Shown: positions 45,397 through 60,300, counted from the first letter of the stretch. The stretch is 64,000 nucleotides of DNA from Mytilus edulis (GCF_963676685.1 NC_092354.1:69862178-69926177), one strand, 5' to 3'. Numbers and translations are program-made. Notes: generated from the sequence alone by a model not told the origin.

Positions 45397-48300
45397 ATGG
45401 GTGTAAATTTGAAAGAAACATCTGCTGTAGATGTGCTGAACACTACTGATATATCACTCCCTTCTCCTCTGACAAAGACGGGTAAAAATGGAGATGAACA
45501 TTTCCATGTTGAGGAGCATAAACTTAATTCTAAGGTAAGTGATAGAGCCCGAGGCAAACAGGAAAAGATTGAGCGCTCCTATTACTTCAACTTAAAAATT
45601 ACCGAATATATAAAATACGAATACTTTACTTCTCATAAAACTACAATTACATAATCTGATAATTATAGAGAACATACATAAACAGTCAGGGGACTTACTT
45701 AAACAAGTGATTTTCTAAATCACTGATTCAAGTAACATTATTTCCATAAAGGTTGGAAGTTAGAGTTGTCTTTCTTTAATAATCACCTATTTAAGTAGTA
45801 CAAATTAATCACTAGAAGAAGTGATTTAATATTAGTGTAGCTTTAAATATAGAATACTAATGATCCAGGGACTAATTATGTTTCTAAACTTATCAGAACC
45901 AACATCTGTGTTGTCTAGGATGACCAGGTCATTTCAGGTGATGACCTTGTACTGAATCTAGGATAATGACATAAAAATCACTTGTTTAAGTATCAGACCT
46001 CAATTTCCTTCCCAAAAATCACTTCTTTAGGTATCATTCTTTTAATAACCCCCATTAAATTCAACACCCCCGAACAGTGAAATTTTTATGGTGAACAGTA
46101 GAATTTTATTACATAATCTGAAAGATGAAACCTTGAACTTCACAGGAAAAATACATGTACTCCCACTGCTGTGAAAAATCTTTTAAGAAAGTATCAGTTC
46201 ATTATGTAAAGCCATTATTATAGCATTTTTTCAACTAAAATAGAATTTTCAGGTAAATGATAGCATCAAAGGCATAAACCTTGCTACTTAAAAGAAGCAA
46301 AAAGTTCATATTTTTTAATTTTACTAATTAAAAGATGTTTTTTAAACTTATATGTTTAAAATTTTGAAAAAACTACAAAATCCTGATTTGTGACAAAACC
46401 TCGAATTTGCTACTCAAATAAGTGATTTAAAAATCACTTATTTCAGTAAGTCCCCTGACATAAATATAACTATAAGGTACAATTTTACAAGCATGTGTGA
46501 ACAACTTAAAATTACCAGATAGAGATATGCCAGTACAAGAGGTGTGAAACGTAACATGTACATTGTACATGTACCAAAAAAACATTCAAACCAATAATTA
46601 GAAAATAAACCGACAACACAAAGGACTAAAAAAGAAAAAGGCCAGCAGACAAACAACAGTACAAATATAGTCAATAGTACACAAATAAATATTCAGGTTG
46701 ATCTTCAGAGGACAAACTGAAAACTACTTTCAGAAATGTGTGTGTGCATTTATATTATGCAAATTTTGTGTAAAATAGGAGATTAATTATTGCAATGTCA
46801 GCAAAATAAATGCTTATCTGAGTTAACAGTAGTTTCACACATCAAAATTTTGATGTGATGAGGGAAGACTGAGTAAAAGGATAAACTTATAACATTAATA
46901 TATATCATTATAGGTCCCTAACCATAACAAGATCATCACATCTTTGGTGGCGGGAGCAGTAGCAGGTGCTGTAGCCAAAACTGTAATAGCCCCGTTAGAC
47001 AGAACAAAAATAAATTTCCAGGGTAAGTTAATCAAATTAAATTCTAGAGCAGAATTTTAGACTGTCATAAGTAGATCCGGCAGAGGATGCCAGACTATGG
47101 CAGATGGCAGACTATTGCAGATGCCAAATCTAGTAAGTTCAATGATCAAGTCGAACAGTTAAACACAGAGATTTTTTGTGATATATAAATATGTGAACCC
47201 CAAATTGATATATTTCGTCTCGCCTCAACTCGCAATTGAAAAGGTTACAATTTCAAGTTTGAAAAATTTTGATATATAGTTCATTTTTGTAGTTCACCTT
47301 GTCTAAATAAAAGTGGTGGAACAACAATACTACACTGGTCAAATCATAAAAAAAACCTAAGGTTGACTGACCAAAAACACAATACACAAACAACTTCAGA
47401 ATGAGTAATACATACATGTGCAAACCTCAAAAGATTAGTACGGTATTAGGTGCTCTTTAATGGCTGACAGTTTCTGCTCCACTAGAGAGGCTCTGTTTAA
47501 AATTTTCATTGAATCATATCATGTGAAAAGCTTCCTATAATAATATAGTTATGGGAAATGTCTCTTGTTTAGAGTTTTATTTACAGTCTATCTGGCCATT
47601 CCACCTTTTTCATAAATTTTGTTTCAGTACTTGGAACATTCATTTAACAGTGAATTATGCTAGCTTATTCATGTTATTGTGTTGAATAGTTTTTTTAAAC
47701 TTTTGTATGACAAATGTATGAACTTTTTTTTTTTACTTTCAGTATCAAACAGACGATTTTCTTTTAAATCAGCATTTAAGTTTATTTTCCATACAGTAAA
47801 ACATGAAGGTTTTATATTTCTATGGAGAGGCAATTCTGCCACAATGTTGAGAATTGTTCCGTATGCTGCAATACAATACACAGCCCATGAACAGTATAAA
47901 CGAATGCTAAATAGAAATAGACGGAAAAAGTAAGTTTCATGAGTTTCTTGTTTCATTAAGCATTTATTTAGTTTTTTGGATACGATTCCTTTCAAGCAAT
48001 CTGTAGACTTTTACCATTGACTCAGGACCATGCCATCACGTCAACCGTTTTATTCTAAACATGAAGGAACATCTCAGATTCTTAAGATTGTCTTGCTTAA
48101 AATGGTAAAAACAAACAAAAGGATTGAATTTAAACAACTGTCCTATAATGTTCTTCTCACAATCTTCATGTTTCAATATTTCCCTTGACTTATACAGTAC
48201 AGTTCAAGAGTACCAACTCTCCCACACCCTACACCGAGGAAAATGTCGGAGCCACTCCGACAAACTCCGATATTCCTCCCAAAATGTTGGGAGGAATTTG

Positions 48301-51300
48301 GGAGTAATCTCTCCCAAAATCAGGTAAATGTTTATTGTGATAACGAGCTCACTCTCTACACCGAGGAATTAATTGCCCTTATCCTACTTTGATCTATACC
48401 GGCACAAGACTGAATGGGTAAATGGATTACCTGACAGGTAAAGGTTGAAGTAATAAAGAGTTATATTTCCGGTCTACTGTACCAGTTTAAGTGTCAAACA
48501 GGTGTATAATTTTAAATGTCTTTTATACTAATTAAATTTCATTTGTGGTAATAAAAACTAAAGTCAAAATATTTTCGTATTTTTTGTTAGCCCATCTAAA
48601 AATATCTTAACCTTAATGTACTTGCTTTAAAAAAAAAACCCGATTATAAAATATAGCGGAATATGTGAAAAACAAAATATTCTACTTCAAAGTTAAAATC
48701 TTTATTTAAAAATTATAAGTCTAAAAGTTTTATATATGCAAGTAAAAAGGAAAATTTATTCACCATTCATTAGACAAAATGATTGCCCCGTATTAATTGT
48801 GTAAATCTACGGCATTTTCTTTTTACGATTATCTAATTGCTGGAATGAATAAAAGATTTAAAAGCAAAATGTTGTTGTTAATTCTTTCAATTGTATTTAA
48901 GTTTTATAAAAAATGAAAACTACTTAATTTTGACCTCGATGTCTTCACCAGTAAATTAATATATTATTTACGAAATGAGCATACTTGTGTAAAAATAACC
49001 GGAAACTTTCGCTAAATTAATCTGAGCAGTTAAATAAAATTACGTGTTTGAAAGTTTTGTATATTCAAGTAAAAAGGTAAATATTATTCACCATTCGTTA
49101 TGCTTAACAATTACGGCATTTTCGTTTTACGATTTGTTGGCAGTACAGCAGAATAATAATACATTTCCGTTACAACAGGAATACTTCCAGCTGCATTAAT
49201 TCGTCTTTGTTTAATATTAACTTTCGCACAATGAATGTAAATTTGTGTATTTTCAACAAAAGATTTTAAAAACAATTATTTGCCGTGCGAAGACAATTCC
49301 ACGATACACATCTCAGTTATCAACAGTTTGGGTTGAACTTGAACTTGACTTACTTAACAATGTTAAATGCTAAAAATAGTTAACATCAATGTTATCCACA
49401 GCACGAGTTTTTTAAAGGGCGGGAAAAAATATCGCGTACTAGTAAACTCAGGTGACCTTTCTGGCCGACCGTGGGAAAGTCCATTCAAGGTTTCTAAAGT
49501 TGCAGAACGACATTTTTGTGCAATCGTATTGAGGCTCCAGAAGGTCCTTTTACAATTGATTTATCGGGAAAATATAATTCTTATCCGAATAAACGTGAAC
49601 ACATTTTTAACTATTTGAATTTTAATGTTTTATCTTTCAAAAAAGAAAGTACATTAGTTATATGTCCATGGTCAATAATATAGATTTACAGTTGGTGATG
49701 TATTAATTGAAATTATGATGGAAATTGTCCGGGGTGACTGATTGTATTCAAATGACAATAATCATGATAATACGATAAAGAAATGCCAATTGTAGGCGGT
49801 TGGGAAATTTTGAAAATAAAATGATGACTGATTTAACTGGAATAGAATATTATGATGGGCAATTATGAGGTTTGGTAAATTTTATCAATAATTAAAGGAT
49901 TAGTGACCTATCGGATAGCGATAAGCGGATTACTTATCATCACAACTTTTAACATCTTTTGTAAACGTAAAATGATTGAGCGTCATAAACTTGTCAAACA
50001 CCGGTAGAATTATAGTACATTTATAATATAATTAATGTGAACATATTTTTCACTTTCCAAATTCAAATGACGAAATTGATATAAATACTTTCGTCAATTT
50101 GAAAACCGTTCCGTAAAATGCGAAAATGACGAGCACTATCAATATCACTTGAAATTATTTCCTTTGTCAACAGAGTTGTCATTTAACAGTTTCTGTTCGT
50201 AATTTGAATTATTCAAGTCTGTATAAATGTACCGAGGTGGTGAAACATCATATTTTACATTGCTCAATAAATTAAGTTTACTTGATGATCCGATGAATCG
50301 GGTTACCGAAAAAAAACATGATTTTATTAGCCAGTTGATTTTTTAATAATGAACAATTAATGCGCTGATATTGCTTATTGAATAAGTTATAAAAGAAACT
50401 AATTGTGGCAAAATCGTCCTTGCTGAAAGAACACAATGTATGACCTGACCGGACTGTAATAGAAACACTAAATAACAATTTTCTTCATACTTTTTCGTAT
50501 GTACGTTCTATTTTAAAGATAACGGCATGAGACACAAATATAAAAGATAATATTTATCTTATTCTAAATGATATTGTCACATCTTTATCTGTCAAAGAAA
50601 GGAAAACATTTGTTCAATTTATAATACCGTGATTTTAAAAGCACACCTGTGCAACCAAGATCGATTAAATGTTCAAAGGTAAATTATCTGGGTAATCCAA
50701 TTATGTTGTCACGCGTCGTTGATTTGAAGTATATCCGATGGGCAATAAACCAATTAACAGCCACGCGGTGTTGGGAGAGAATCTTTGGAGGATTTTAGGA
50801 GTGAAATCCGCGGTACTCGGTGTGATTCCGAGAAACACGGAAATCGGAGAAAAAAGTTATCGAATCGATATTTTTGAACAGTACTGTATGTGTGTTTTTA
50901 ACAACAGGGAAAATCAGAATTAAGCAGTATTTATATTAAGTGTTTTTATAAATTTAGAAACACGTCATAGGGAATTCCCCAGTTTTGATAACATGCGAGA
51001 GTTCTCTGAATTTCGATCGATAAATCAATTATCTTTTTCTGTCATGTAAGAACTGAAGTGGAGTTTTCTTATATGTCACCGTTATGAAACTGATATTTGA
51101 TATTGTACTTCCATAAAGAAATGGAGGTCGTTTAATTAACATTTAATATACGTCCTTGCTACAAATCACAAGTCAAGGGTTTGTTTAGATAATTATGCGC
51201 ATGCATATAGTTTTCTTGACTTCAAGGGGTTCAGATTAAATGGTTGCTCTGGATTCCCCACTCCATTGATTAATTTGAAACTCACGAGATCCTTTCTATG

Positions 51301-54300
51301 TCTGTCTGCTATTGAGGATTATTTTTGTTGCATAATTTGAAATCATATATATATATATATGCATCATTTAAATTAAAATAAATGTAGTCCATAACGTTAA
51401 GGTGTAACTAGAACACCCCTTCAGACGAAGTGGAGTCTTCCATATTATCGCTTACAGTTGTCTCCCTTATACTTTTGTCAATTCTGAATCAAAATACGAC
51501 AATACTTTTAGAAAAATTAACTCGGTCTGTCGATAGAAGTCATATTATATTAAATGCAATTGCAATTTAAATATAGAAATGTGTAGGGAAAGGAGTCATG
51601 CCCATTGATCCAAAGGAAATTAAATATTTAAAGAGTTAGAAATGGGGTTCCTCCTAGAATTCAAGTAGGGAAATAGGTGATAAGGTACAAAGTGAAATAC
51701 CTTCTCTCACTCTCAGTGACTGCTGTGGAAAGTAAACTTTGGAATTGATAGTATAAAAATAAAACACAATAAGTACATTGTTCATATACTTGTATCGAGG
51801 ATTGGCTATTTTTAAAGTTGAATAACTATTCAGATTATGTAAATTACATTTTACCGAGCATTTAACACATGCACAGTCAGGGGCATTACTTAAACAAGTA
51901 ACTTTTAAAATTACCTATATAAGTAATGTTGAAAACAAGGCTATTTTAAAGATTACTTATATAAGTTACTTTTCTAAATATAATTTTTATAGGTGACCAA
52001 TTATTCAAACTTTACTAGTTTTAACAAATTTTTACAGTCATTCTGGTTATTTTTCCCATGGAATATAAAATCTAATCCTTCTGAAACACTAATTGCTTTT
52101 CTGACGCACTTATATTTGATATCGACACTTCATGATCAAAGGTTGGTCTCTTGGGACTATTAAAATATAGTTTTCCTTCAAAATCTTGAAGGTAGACAGA
52201 TATAAATAGATAGAAACTTATGAATTAAGGCTTGAAGTTATTTATAGTTTGTAACCCAAAACAATTACATATGTTCCTTAAACAAGTGTTATTACTAATT
52301 CTTTCAAAGATGTACAAAATAACTTATTCAAGTAACATTTTTATCATTATTTTTAAAGGCAGTGCTTTAAGGCCTGACTTTCAAGTCATGAGGTTAATCT
52401 TTTCATACGCAATCTATGCAGGGGGTCTTTTGGCCAGAAAAAGATCCGGAAATGTTCGAATTTCTCCTCTTCTTTTTATGGTATGATATGGTTTTTGTTT
52501 CTTTCATTTACATTGGGGACTAAAGAAACGATCAGTGTGTATTGTTCGTTTTATAGAACTTGTTATTAATGTGTATTTTGCATTATAAGCAGTCAACCTG
52601 ACTACAAACTATCATTATTTGTATTCCGTGTGGAAAGAGGTCGGGTGAATTTCGAGTGTTATCTGAGATCTAAAGATTTTTTCCTTAGTTCAGACGTTGA
52701 TATAACAATGAAAAGTCGACTGAACATGATTAATATTGCATCTTCTATAATTCAAAGCGGAATTCAGTTTATAAACGAGAAACCGTAAAGCGTTTTCAAT
52801 TTCGGTATTAGTTATGTATGTTGTCTACGTATTATCCTGGTTCCCGGTACTACGTTCCGGGTATTAGCTATTTGATATATCTGATGTGTAACATTACGAT
52901 CAGGTACCAGCCAATCTACGTGTGTATGTGTACATGATTTCCCGCCATATGTATGTATGTATGTATGTATGTACGAAGATCCCTCCGTGAACGGAGCACC
53001 CCTCGATTGCTGCGAGGGTACAGTGGAATCCATGTACACTCCCTATCAGGATTAATGGAGATGTGTCACTAACTTATATACAACCCACCACCAGGACAAT
53101 CCCCAACCCAACACAGAGGGAGTGTTAGGAGACACAGGGAAATCTGTTATTATGGTGGAGGAAGCCGAAGAACTCGGAGGGAACCACCGGGCCACTCGGT
53201 GGAAACAGACAAACCAGAGAGATATCAGAAGATTGATCTCCAGGTCAAAGCAGGGGACACCTTTGACCAACCGAGGCCCCCAAAGTACCCATTCTAGTTT
53301 AAACTCCGGTCTGGGTACCAGAGATGTGTGTGAGAGGGTGAAAATTACCCTTCTGATGTGCTGATATTTTTAGCACCCCGAGTGAGAATCGAACTCGGGA
53401 CCTTCAGCACTGTAGCCATCGGTCTTAACCACTTGACCACGAACTCACATAATGACCGACTTACAGCTATGGAAAAATAGTCCATAAACGTTCCGTATAA
53501 TGATATGCAAATTCATAATTAATCGTAACTTTTTTTATCTATATATAATAAATATAACAAAATGGATACCACAAAATTGAAAATAGCATTATTTTACGAG
53601 GATTTCTAATATTTTTTCACTTCCGGGCGCAGTAATACGTATGTTTTGAAGGAGCTCGAAGAAATTGACAAAGTGAATTGAGAAGGAAACGGATAGATAT
53701 ACGTCCTTGCTATCAGGTAAAACAATTTAAATGTACAGAAAAAACACATTTACTTCACACAAATAGTACAGGCTTAAGCATTTTATTGTCTTATACACGA
53801 CTGTAGTCTAGTGTTTAAACGACGGCGGTGACCTACAAGGTACGGGTCATACAGGGTCAAGTCTAAATATGTAAACATATCCATGTGCTATTAGGTAGAA
53901 AGCATCGTAATGCAATATCTGCAATTTTTTCCTCCTTTATACATCGTTTAACCAGATATATTTCTCTTTCAAATACACTTAAACACGGGTTGTATGTACG
54001 TATCTTTTCTAGTGTTTTCTTTTCCTTATTTGTTGATGTTTAAATATTTTTGAAAGACTGAACACAGGAGTGAATGAATGCAACAATGATATATACTGAA
54101 GACTTGGGCTGTACAATGATAGTGTACGTATAAATATCATACTGATAATTATTCTAGCAGTAATTATGTTAATTTAGGATGTAATGACAGGAATTCATGA
54201 GCTATGCCTCAGGCTTTCTGAAAAAATATCAATGACAATGTAAACAGGAACAAAACATTGACACGAATGATGCTCTCTTCTATGTTATAGTTATTTAGGT

Positions 54301-57300
54301 ATGTGTGTTGCACAAGTTTAAAAAAAACTTAATTTATAAAACTTTTTTTCAGGGCACAAACCCACTTTAAAGAGACTTGTCTACTGCCATACCAATCCTA
54401 TTTTCATGCACCATTTGCAAGCAAGAGACTGAATGGTTTGCAAAATTAAAAATCAGGACGGTGTCCAATTAAACCAAAAGAACTAAACTGGATGAATATT
54501 GTAGGAGAAATCTAGAGGAAAGTTTTGATTTGTGAAATTGGTTTTCCTGAAAAGTCATTCATCCTAGCCTGCAGAAAGGAACTATAACTGTCCACCACCA
54601 ACTGACGAGCTAATGTTGAGCTTCACATATGGAATTACTCAAATACCATCAATGTCTATGTTTTCAGCACAGATTTCACAAGTTATGACACAGCTGTGCT
54701 TTTTTTTTTTATACCTGTTAAAGAGTTGTTTACTAAATTTTTTTTTTTTTATCAATAAATATATCTTTATCTTGTGTCATTTAAGAACTTGTATTTTGCC
54801 AAAAGATGCATACTAGTGAATGAAAGTGGTGCAGTTCATTTTGCTTTGGTATATAGAATTGAATTACAATTGTTCATGTTATTGGAATGCATATAAAAAT
54901 AAGGAGATGTGGTACAATGTATATACATGATATTTAGTGTGTTTATCAAGCAAAAGTGAATAAGAAATAGGTATGTGTGAGCCAAGGCTCCGTGTTGAAG
55001 GCCGTACTTTAACCTATAATGGTTTACTTTTTTAAATTGTTATTTGGATGGAGAGTTGTCTCATTGGCACTCACACCACATCTGCCTTTATCTATAAGCA
55101 GTTACAGGTACTACTGTACAATCTCAAACAATGAGAAAAACTCATACCGTAAAGAGAATTTCATATTTACAAGTAAGTTTTGTTTGTGCGTTGAATAATT
55201 TTCTTCTATTGTTTTAATTGCAAATATGGGAAGTGGTTAAAATGCTAATGAGACAGCTGTTATGGCCACAGAGCCTTAATTGAAAACTTCTTTTTCATTC
55301 ATACCGGTAGATTTTGCCTGGAGTTAGAAACATATCTGCCAACTTTTCAAAATGCACATGGGGGTTTTACGTGAAAGATGGTTCATATAGTCATACAAAA
55401 CCTTCAAGGGGGCCTTCAAATGGAAGCAGGACAAGTCGCCCCACTGGCTAATCGCCCACTTTTCAAAAAAACCGCCACAAACTGATTTATCAAATCGCCC
55501 CACATGTGAAATTGGTTAAATCATGTTAAATATTACTCCTGCCAACCCGCCCTACTTATAAAAAAACGGTAATATTTAGATTAATATATATATATATAAT
55601 TAAAAATAAAAACTCGCACCACTTTAATGAAAACTAATCTACACAGAATACAAACAAACCGAAAATTTATTTAATTACTATTATTGATATACTGAAATTA
55701 TAATTCTAAAAAAAAAATGTATTGTTGAAGAATAACTAAGTTTTGAAGCTTAGTTATTTGCATAACAATTATAAGAAACCTGTTAATTGTATCATAATGC
55801 AATATAAGGAATTTAACTTATATTCAACGGGATAACATCTTTTTCCATAAGTGGGGAGAGTGGCAAGACCTTTTGAGCTTTTGGTCTTCGGTGCTGTGCG
55901 GCTTTGTGCCTTTTTCACTTTCGATATTTTATATCTGGGTGTTATGTATTTGGGTTTAGTTTTCTGTAATTAGTTAATACTTCAGTTTCTTTATGTATAT
56001 CTCTTTCATATTCATTTGATAAAGTTTACTGTTTGCAATAGCATGAATTGTTCTATATAATAAGAATGTTCTTATCCCGGGCATAAAAACAATGCCGTAT
56101 TTGGCGAAACCTTTTCAACTTTTTTTCTCCAGTGCTGTACAACTTTGTACTTTTTTCTCTTTCGATCTTTTATATCTGGGCGTCACTTGTAAGTCCTGTG
56201 TGGACAAGGCGCGTTTTTGGCGTATTGAATTTTAAACCTGACGCTTTTTGTTATCTATTAATCATGTTTTTCTTTGTCTAATATGTTCTCCTATTTATTT
56301 GTATTGTAGTCCTGTAATATGGTGTCATTTCAATGTTATATTTAACTTTGCCATTAAAGTGCGAGGTTTGGCATGCCACAAAACCAGGTTCAACCCACCA
56401 CTTTTATTCCCTTTAAAAGTGTCCTGTACCAAGTCAGGAAGATGGCCATTGTTATATTATTGTTCGTTTCTGTGTGTGTTGCATTTTAACGTTGAGTCGT
56501 TTGTGTTTTCTCTTATTTTTGAGATATTGAGATCAGACGTGGCACGGTACTTGTCTATCCCTAATTCATGTATTTGGTTTTCATGTTATATTTGTTATTC
56601 TCGTGGTGTTTGGTCTGATGCTTGGTCCGTTTCTGTGTGTGTTACGTTTCGGTGTTATGTCGTTGTTCTCCTCTTATATTTAATGCGTTTCCCTCAGTTT
56701 TAGTTTGTTATCCCGATTTTGTTTTTTGTCCCTGGATTTATGAGTTTTGAACAGCGGTATACTACTGTTGCCTTTATTTGGCATTACTAAATTCATCATG
56801 GTTAATAATATATTTATCTAGATTTCACTGATTTCCATTAGGTGGGACCAGTTAGCAGGAGTAATATTAACGGAATTTAACTTATATACAACGGGATAAC
56901 ATCTTTTTACATGAGTGGGGCGAGGTGGCATTAGTAAATTCTTCCTGGTTAATAATATATTTATCTAGATATTATCGTTTTGTATAAGTTGGGGCAAGTT
57001 GGCAGGAGTAATATTAAGGGATATAACACATTTCACAAGTAGGGCGATTTGGTTATCCAGGTTGGGGCAGTTTTTTTTTAAAGTGGGGCGAGTTAGTGAA
57101 AAAGTGGGGCTTTTTGCTAATGGGGCGATTTGTCATGGATTCCCTTCAAATATATTCTAATGTGGTTTTTGGCTTCTTCGTGCATAAACAAGCTCATTGC
57201 CATTGTTGAATTAATTGTTTTCTTTAAATTAGTCGACAAAATTGCTCTTACAAAATTTCCATTTGGGAGCCTCGAGCTCGATGGGGGAAATACTCTGCAA

Positions 57301-60300
57301 ATACTGACAGTTGGCAGGTATGGTCATCAAAAAAGTTGATGTGTTACTATGTTCATTTACCATTATGTTACTTGATGTTCTTGCTATACACACAGTACAG
57401 AGACTAGTCAATCTTTGTGAACTTCTTTTTATGGGAGTCATAGAACATGCGTATACAATCAATAATTAAAAATAGTATATTTATATTGAAAAGGAAAAGT
57501 TCTTATATGTCTAAAGAAGAGGGACGAAAACATAAGGGACAGTCAAACTCATAAATTTAAAGCAAACTGACAAGGCCATGGCTAAAAATGCATTTCATGG
57601 CGAGGCACAGAAAATATACTGTAAACAGTAGACTATACATATAGGTGAACTAGGTACAAAAGAACTCTAAATCTTAAATTCTACAAACCACCTCTGTTCT
57701 ATGGAAGATAATGATATAACTGGACTAGAAATACACACAACCTGTAATTAACTGCCTTTACAGCGCTTTCGCGCTTTGATTAAAGTAACCCTTTATGTCT
57801 ATTCTCCTCTCAAATCTTACAAATTCTTAAATTTATGAAAGAACATGATGTAAAAATTCATGAAAACTACATTTAGTTAGTCCCTGCTTCTATTGAAATT
57901 AAAAATAACTCTATTGAGTAATTTTATATTTTTTAAAAACAAAAATTACCTATATACATGATATAAGTAACTAAAAAAAGTTACTTGTTTAAGTAGCGCC
58001 CCTGACTGATGCATTTGAATTATTTTTGAAAATAATACTAATACATGTATCAATGAAAACAATGGCAATCGTATCCCTCAGAGCAATCATGTTCTTTGAT
58101 TATATTAATATGATAATCATATGACATAAATGTATATGAACATCCAGTAAAACTATGATATGTAAACAAAAAAAATGAGTTTTGTCAATTTTCCACAAAT
58201 AAAGATCATGTGTATGCAAGTGTTGACAAAAGTATTAACTACCATGTGAGTGTATATAAATGACACCTCTCATTTGAGTATATATATATTTATATTGTAC
58301 TTTCATGTGCTTTCTTTGTAATTTTTGTAGAAAAATCTAATTTATGCCATCTTTCAAATGCAAAATCTTGGTAGATATTCTTAATATTGAAAATTCCTCT
58401 TGATGAAAGTTTGCACATACATTTCATAGTGTTTGATATATTATGTCTTCTTAAAACAATCACTTAATCACTTATCACAGGTCCAGAGGGAAAAGGATTT
58501 AATCAGGATACAAGTTAAATGTTTGAGAGTCTACAGAATATACAAATTAGAAGTCCAATATTATATGAAAATGGCCAACAGACTCACCCTATTTTGTTTA
58601 CAATTGTAATGTCAAAAAATATGTGTATATATAATGAAGGACTAAAATAGAAAAAAAACATCAATTTTGAATCCTAATTTAGCTCTAAAGATTGAAGTTG
58701 GATTTTAAAATTTTAATTTGTTTATGTATTACAGGCATTTACCCCCACATTTGAGGTTTTTAGCTGGATCATTAGCTGGTATAACATCCACATCTTTAAC
58801 ATATCCTCTGGATCTAGTCAGGGCAAGGATGGCTGTCACAGAAAAAAATCTGTAAGTAAAGCTAAGAGAGATTTATATTAGTATTAGTACAAAGTCAATC
58901 AACTTTATTTTTTTCAATTACAAAGTCCAAGTCCTGTTAATCTTATTTAGTATTACATGAATTAATAGATGAATTAACATATACTTACTAAAGGTTTTAT
59001 ATTTGTAGGTATTCTAATTTATTTCAAGTGATAATGAAGACATATCGTCAGGAAGGATTTCGGACATTATGGCGAGGCTATCTGCCAACAGTTCTAGGAT
59101 CAACTATGTACTCAGGGACTAGTTTCTTCACATATGAAACACTGAAGAAAAGCCATGCAGGTAATTTTATTATTCAATGTTATAATAAAAAGGTCTGTTT
59201 TATTCAGAAATGGAAAAAAAAGTTTTTAAACATAACAAAACAAAATTATAACATTACATGTATGATTCATGAGAATCTTCTAGTTTAATTGGCTAGCAAC
59301 AATACACATCATTTAACCCTCATATCAAAATGAAATGAATCATTCACGTGCTTCCAAAAAAATGTGGACAGGAACATTAAAGAAAACATTGATAAAACTT
59401 TTATTTCATGGCCTTATAAACATAACAATGCTTCCACGCTCTAAACAAAATGTGCTTTGATCATTACTTTTACACCCCAATAAAATTACAAAAAGAAGCA
59501 TTCATTTCTTCAATAAATATTTAAAATTTTTATTTTTTGAGAAAATAGCTTAGTCTTTGAAAAGTCAAATTTGATGAATATGACTGAATTTGAATGTATT
59601 ATATGACATATTTTTTATTAGAATATGCTAAAGGAGAAGAGCCCAAGCCTTTTGAGAGATGGTGTATGGGTGCTGTAGCTGGGTTTGCTTCACAATCCCT
59701 ATCTTATCCATTAGATATTGTTAGACGACGGATGCAAACAGCTGGTATGTAATACACCTTCTTAGATCTTTACAAATGAGTATTTATCAATTAAAATATC
59801 CTGTAGTATATCATGTATATTGTATAGTAATAAAAAATTTTATTTCTTGAATTTGATTTTTATGCCCTATCTAGAGGCATTATGTTTTCAGGTCTATGCA
59901 TCTGTTCCTCTGTCTGTCTGTCTGTCCTGCTTCAGTTTTTGGTCAATGTAGAATTGACTTCAAATCAGTTTGAAACTTAGTACACATGTTCCCTATGATA
60001 TGATATGATCCTTCTATTATATTAATGCCAAATAAGAGATTTAACCCCAATTTCACGTTCCACTGAACACAGAAAATGGTATTGCGAGTAGGCATTCACT
60101 ATAATTGTCAATTTCTTGACTTGCAAATTATTTGTTAAAGTTATTTGTAGTTATACCCCCTTCCTTGAAAGAAATTCTGTCTATCAATCCTTCTGTCACT
60201 CAGTGCTTTGTCCTCTATAGAAGTCTTGCATGCTTTGAAAGAGTGGTGATATCTTTTCCAGCTAACATAGGGTTTGTCTTGAATCAGATTCAATGTATGT

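Larger units (their letters stand above)
51878..58010. mobile_element. Facing inverted ends 6.1 kb apart, related to the 45684-46459 MITE
   Basis: The left end gtcaggggcattacttaaac (51878) faces gttacttgtttaagtagcgc plus ccctgac (about 57982-58007), each with inner aagtaact/attacctat motifs. The interval contains a SINE, a possible RNA gene and another foldback element. Either it is one large element with later insertions, or two separate MITE ends. No convincing target duplication was found. Confidence 0.35.

Noticed and set aside
47669..47995. 108-codon minus-strand ORF
   Set aside because: Shadow of SLC25A42 exon 3 on the other strand.
52812..53364. Three ORFs of 72-80 codons
   Set aside because: All fall in the tRNA-derived SINE body on both strands.
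56248..56703. 151-codon plus-strand ORF
   Set aside because: It lies wholly in an interspersed repeat whose other copies (12775-13205, 13262-13690) do not keep the same frame open.
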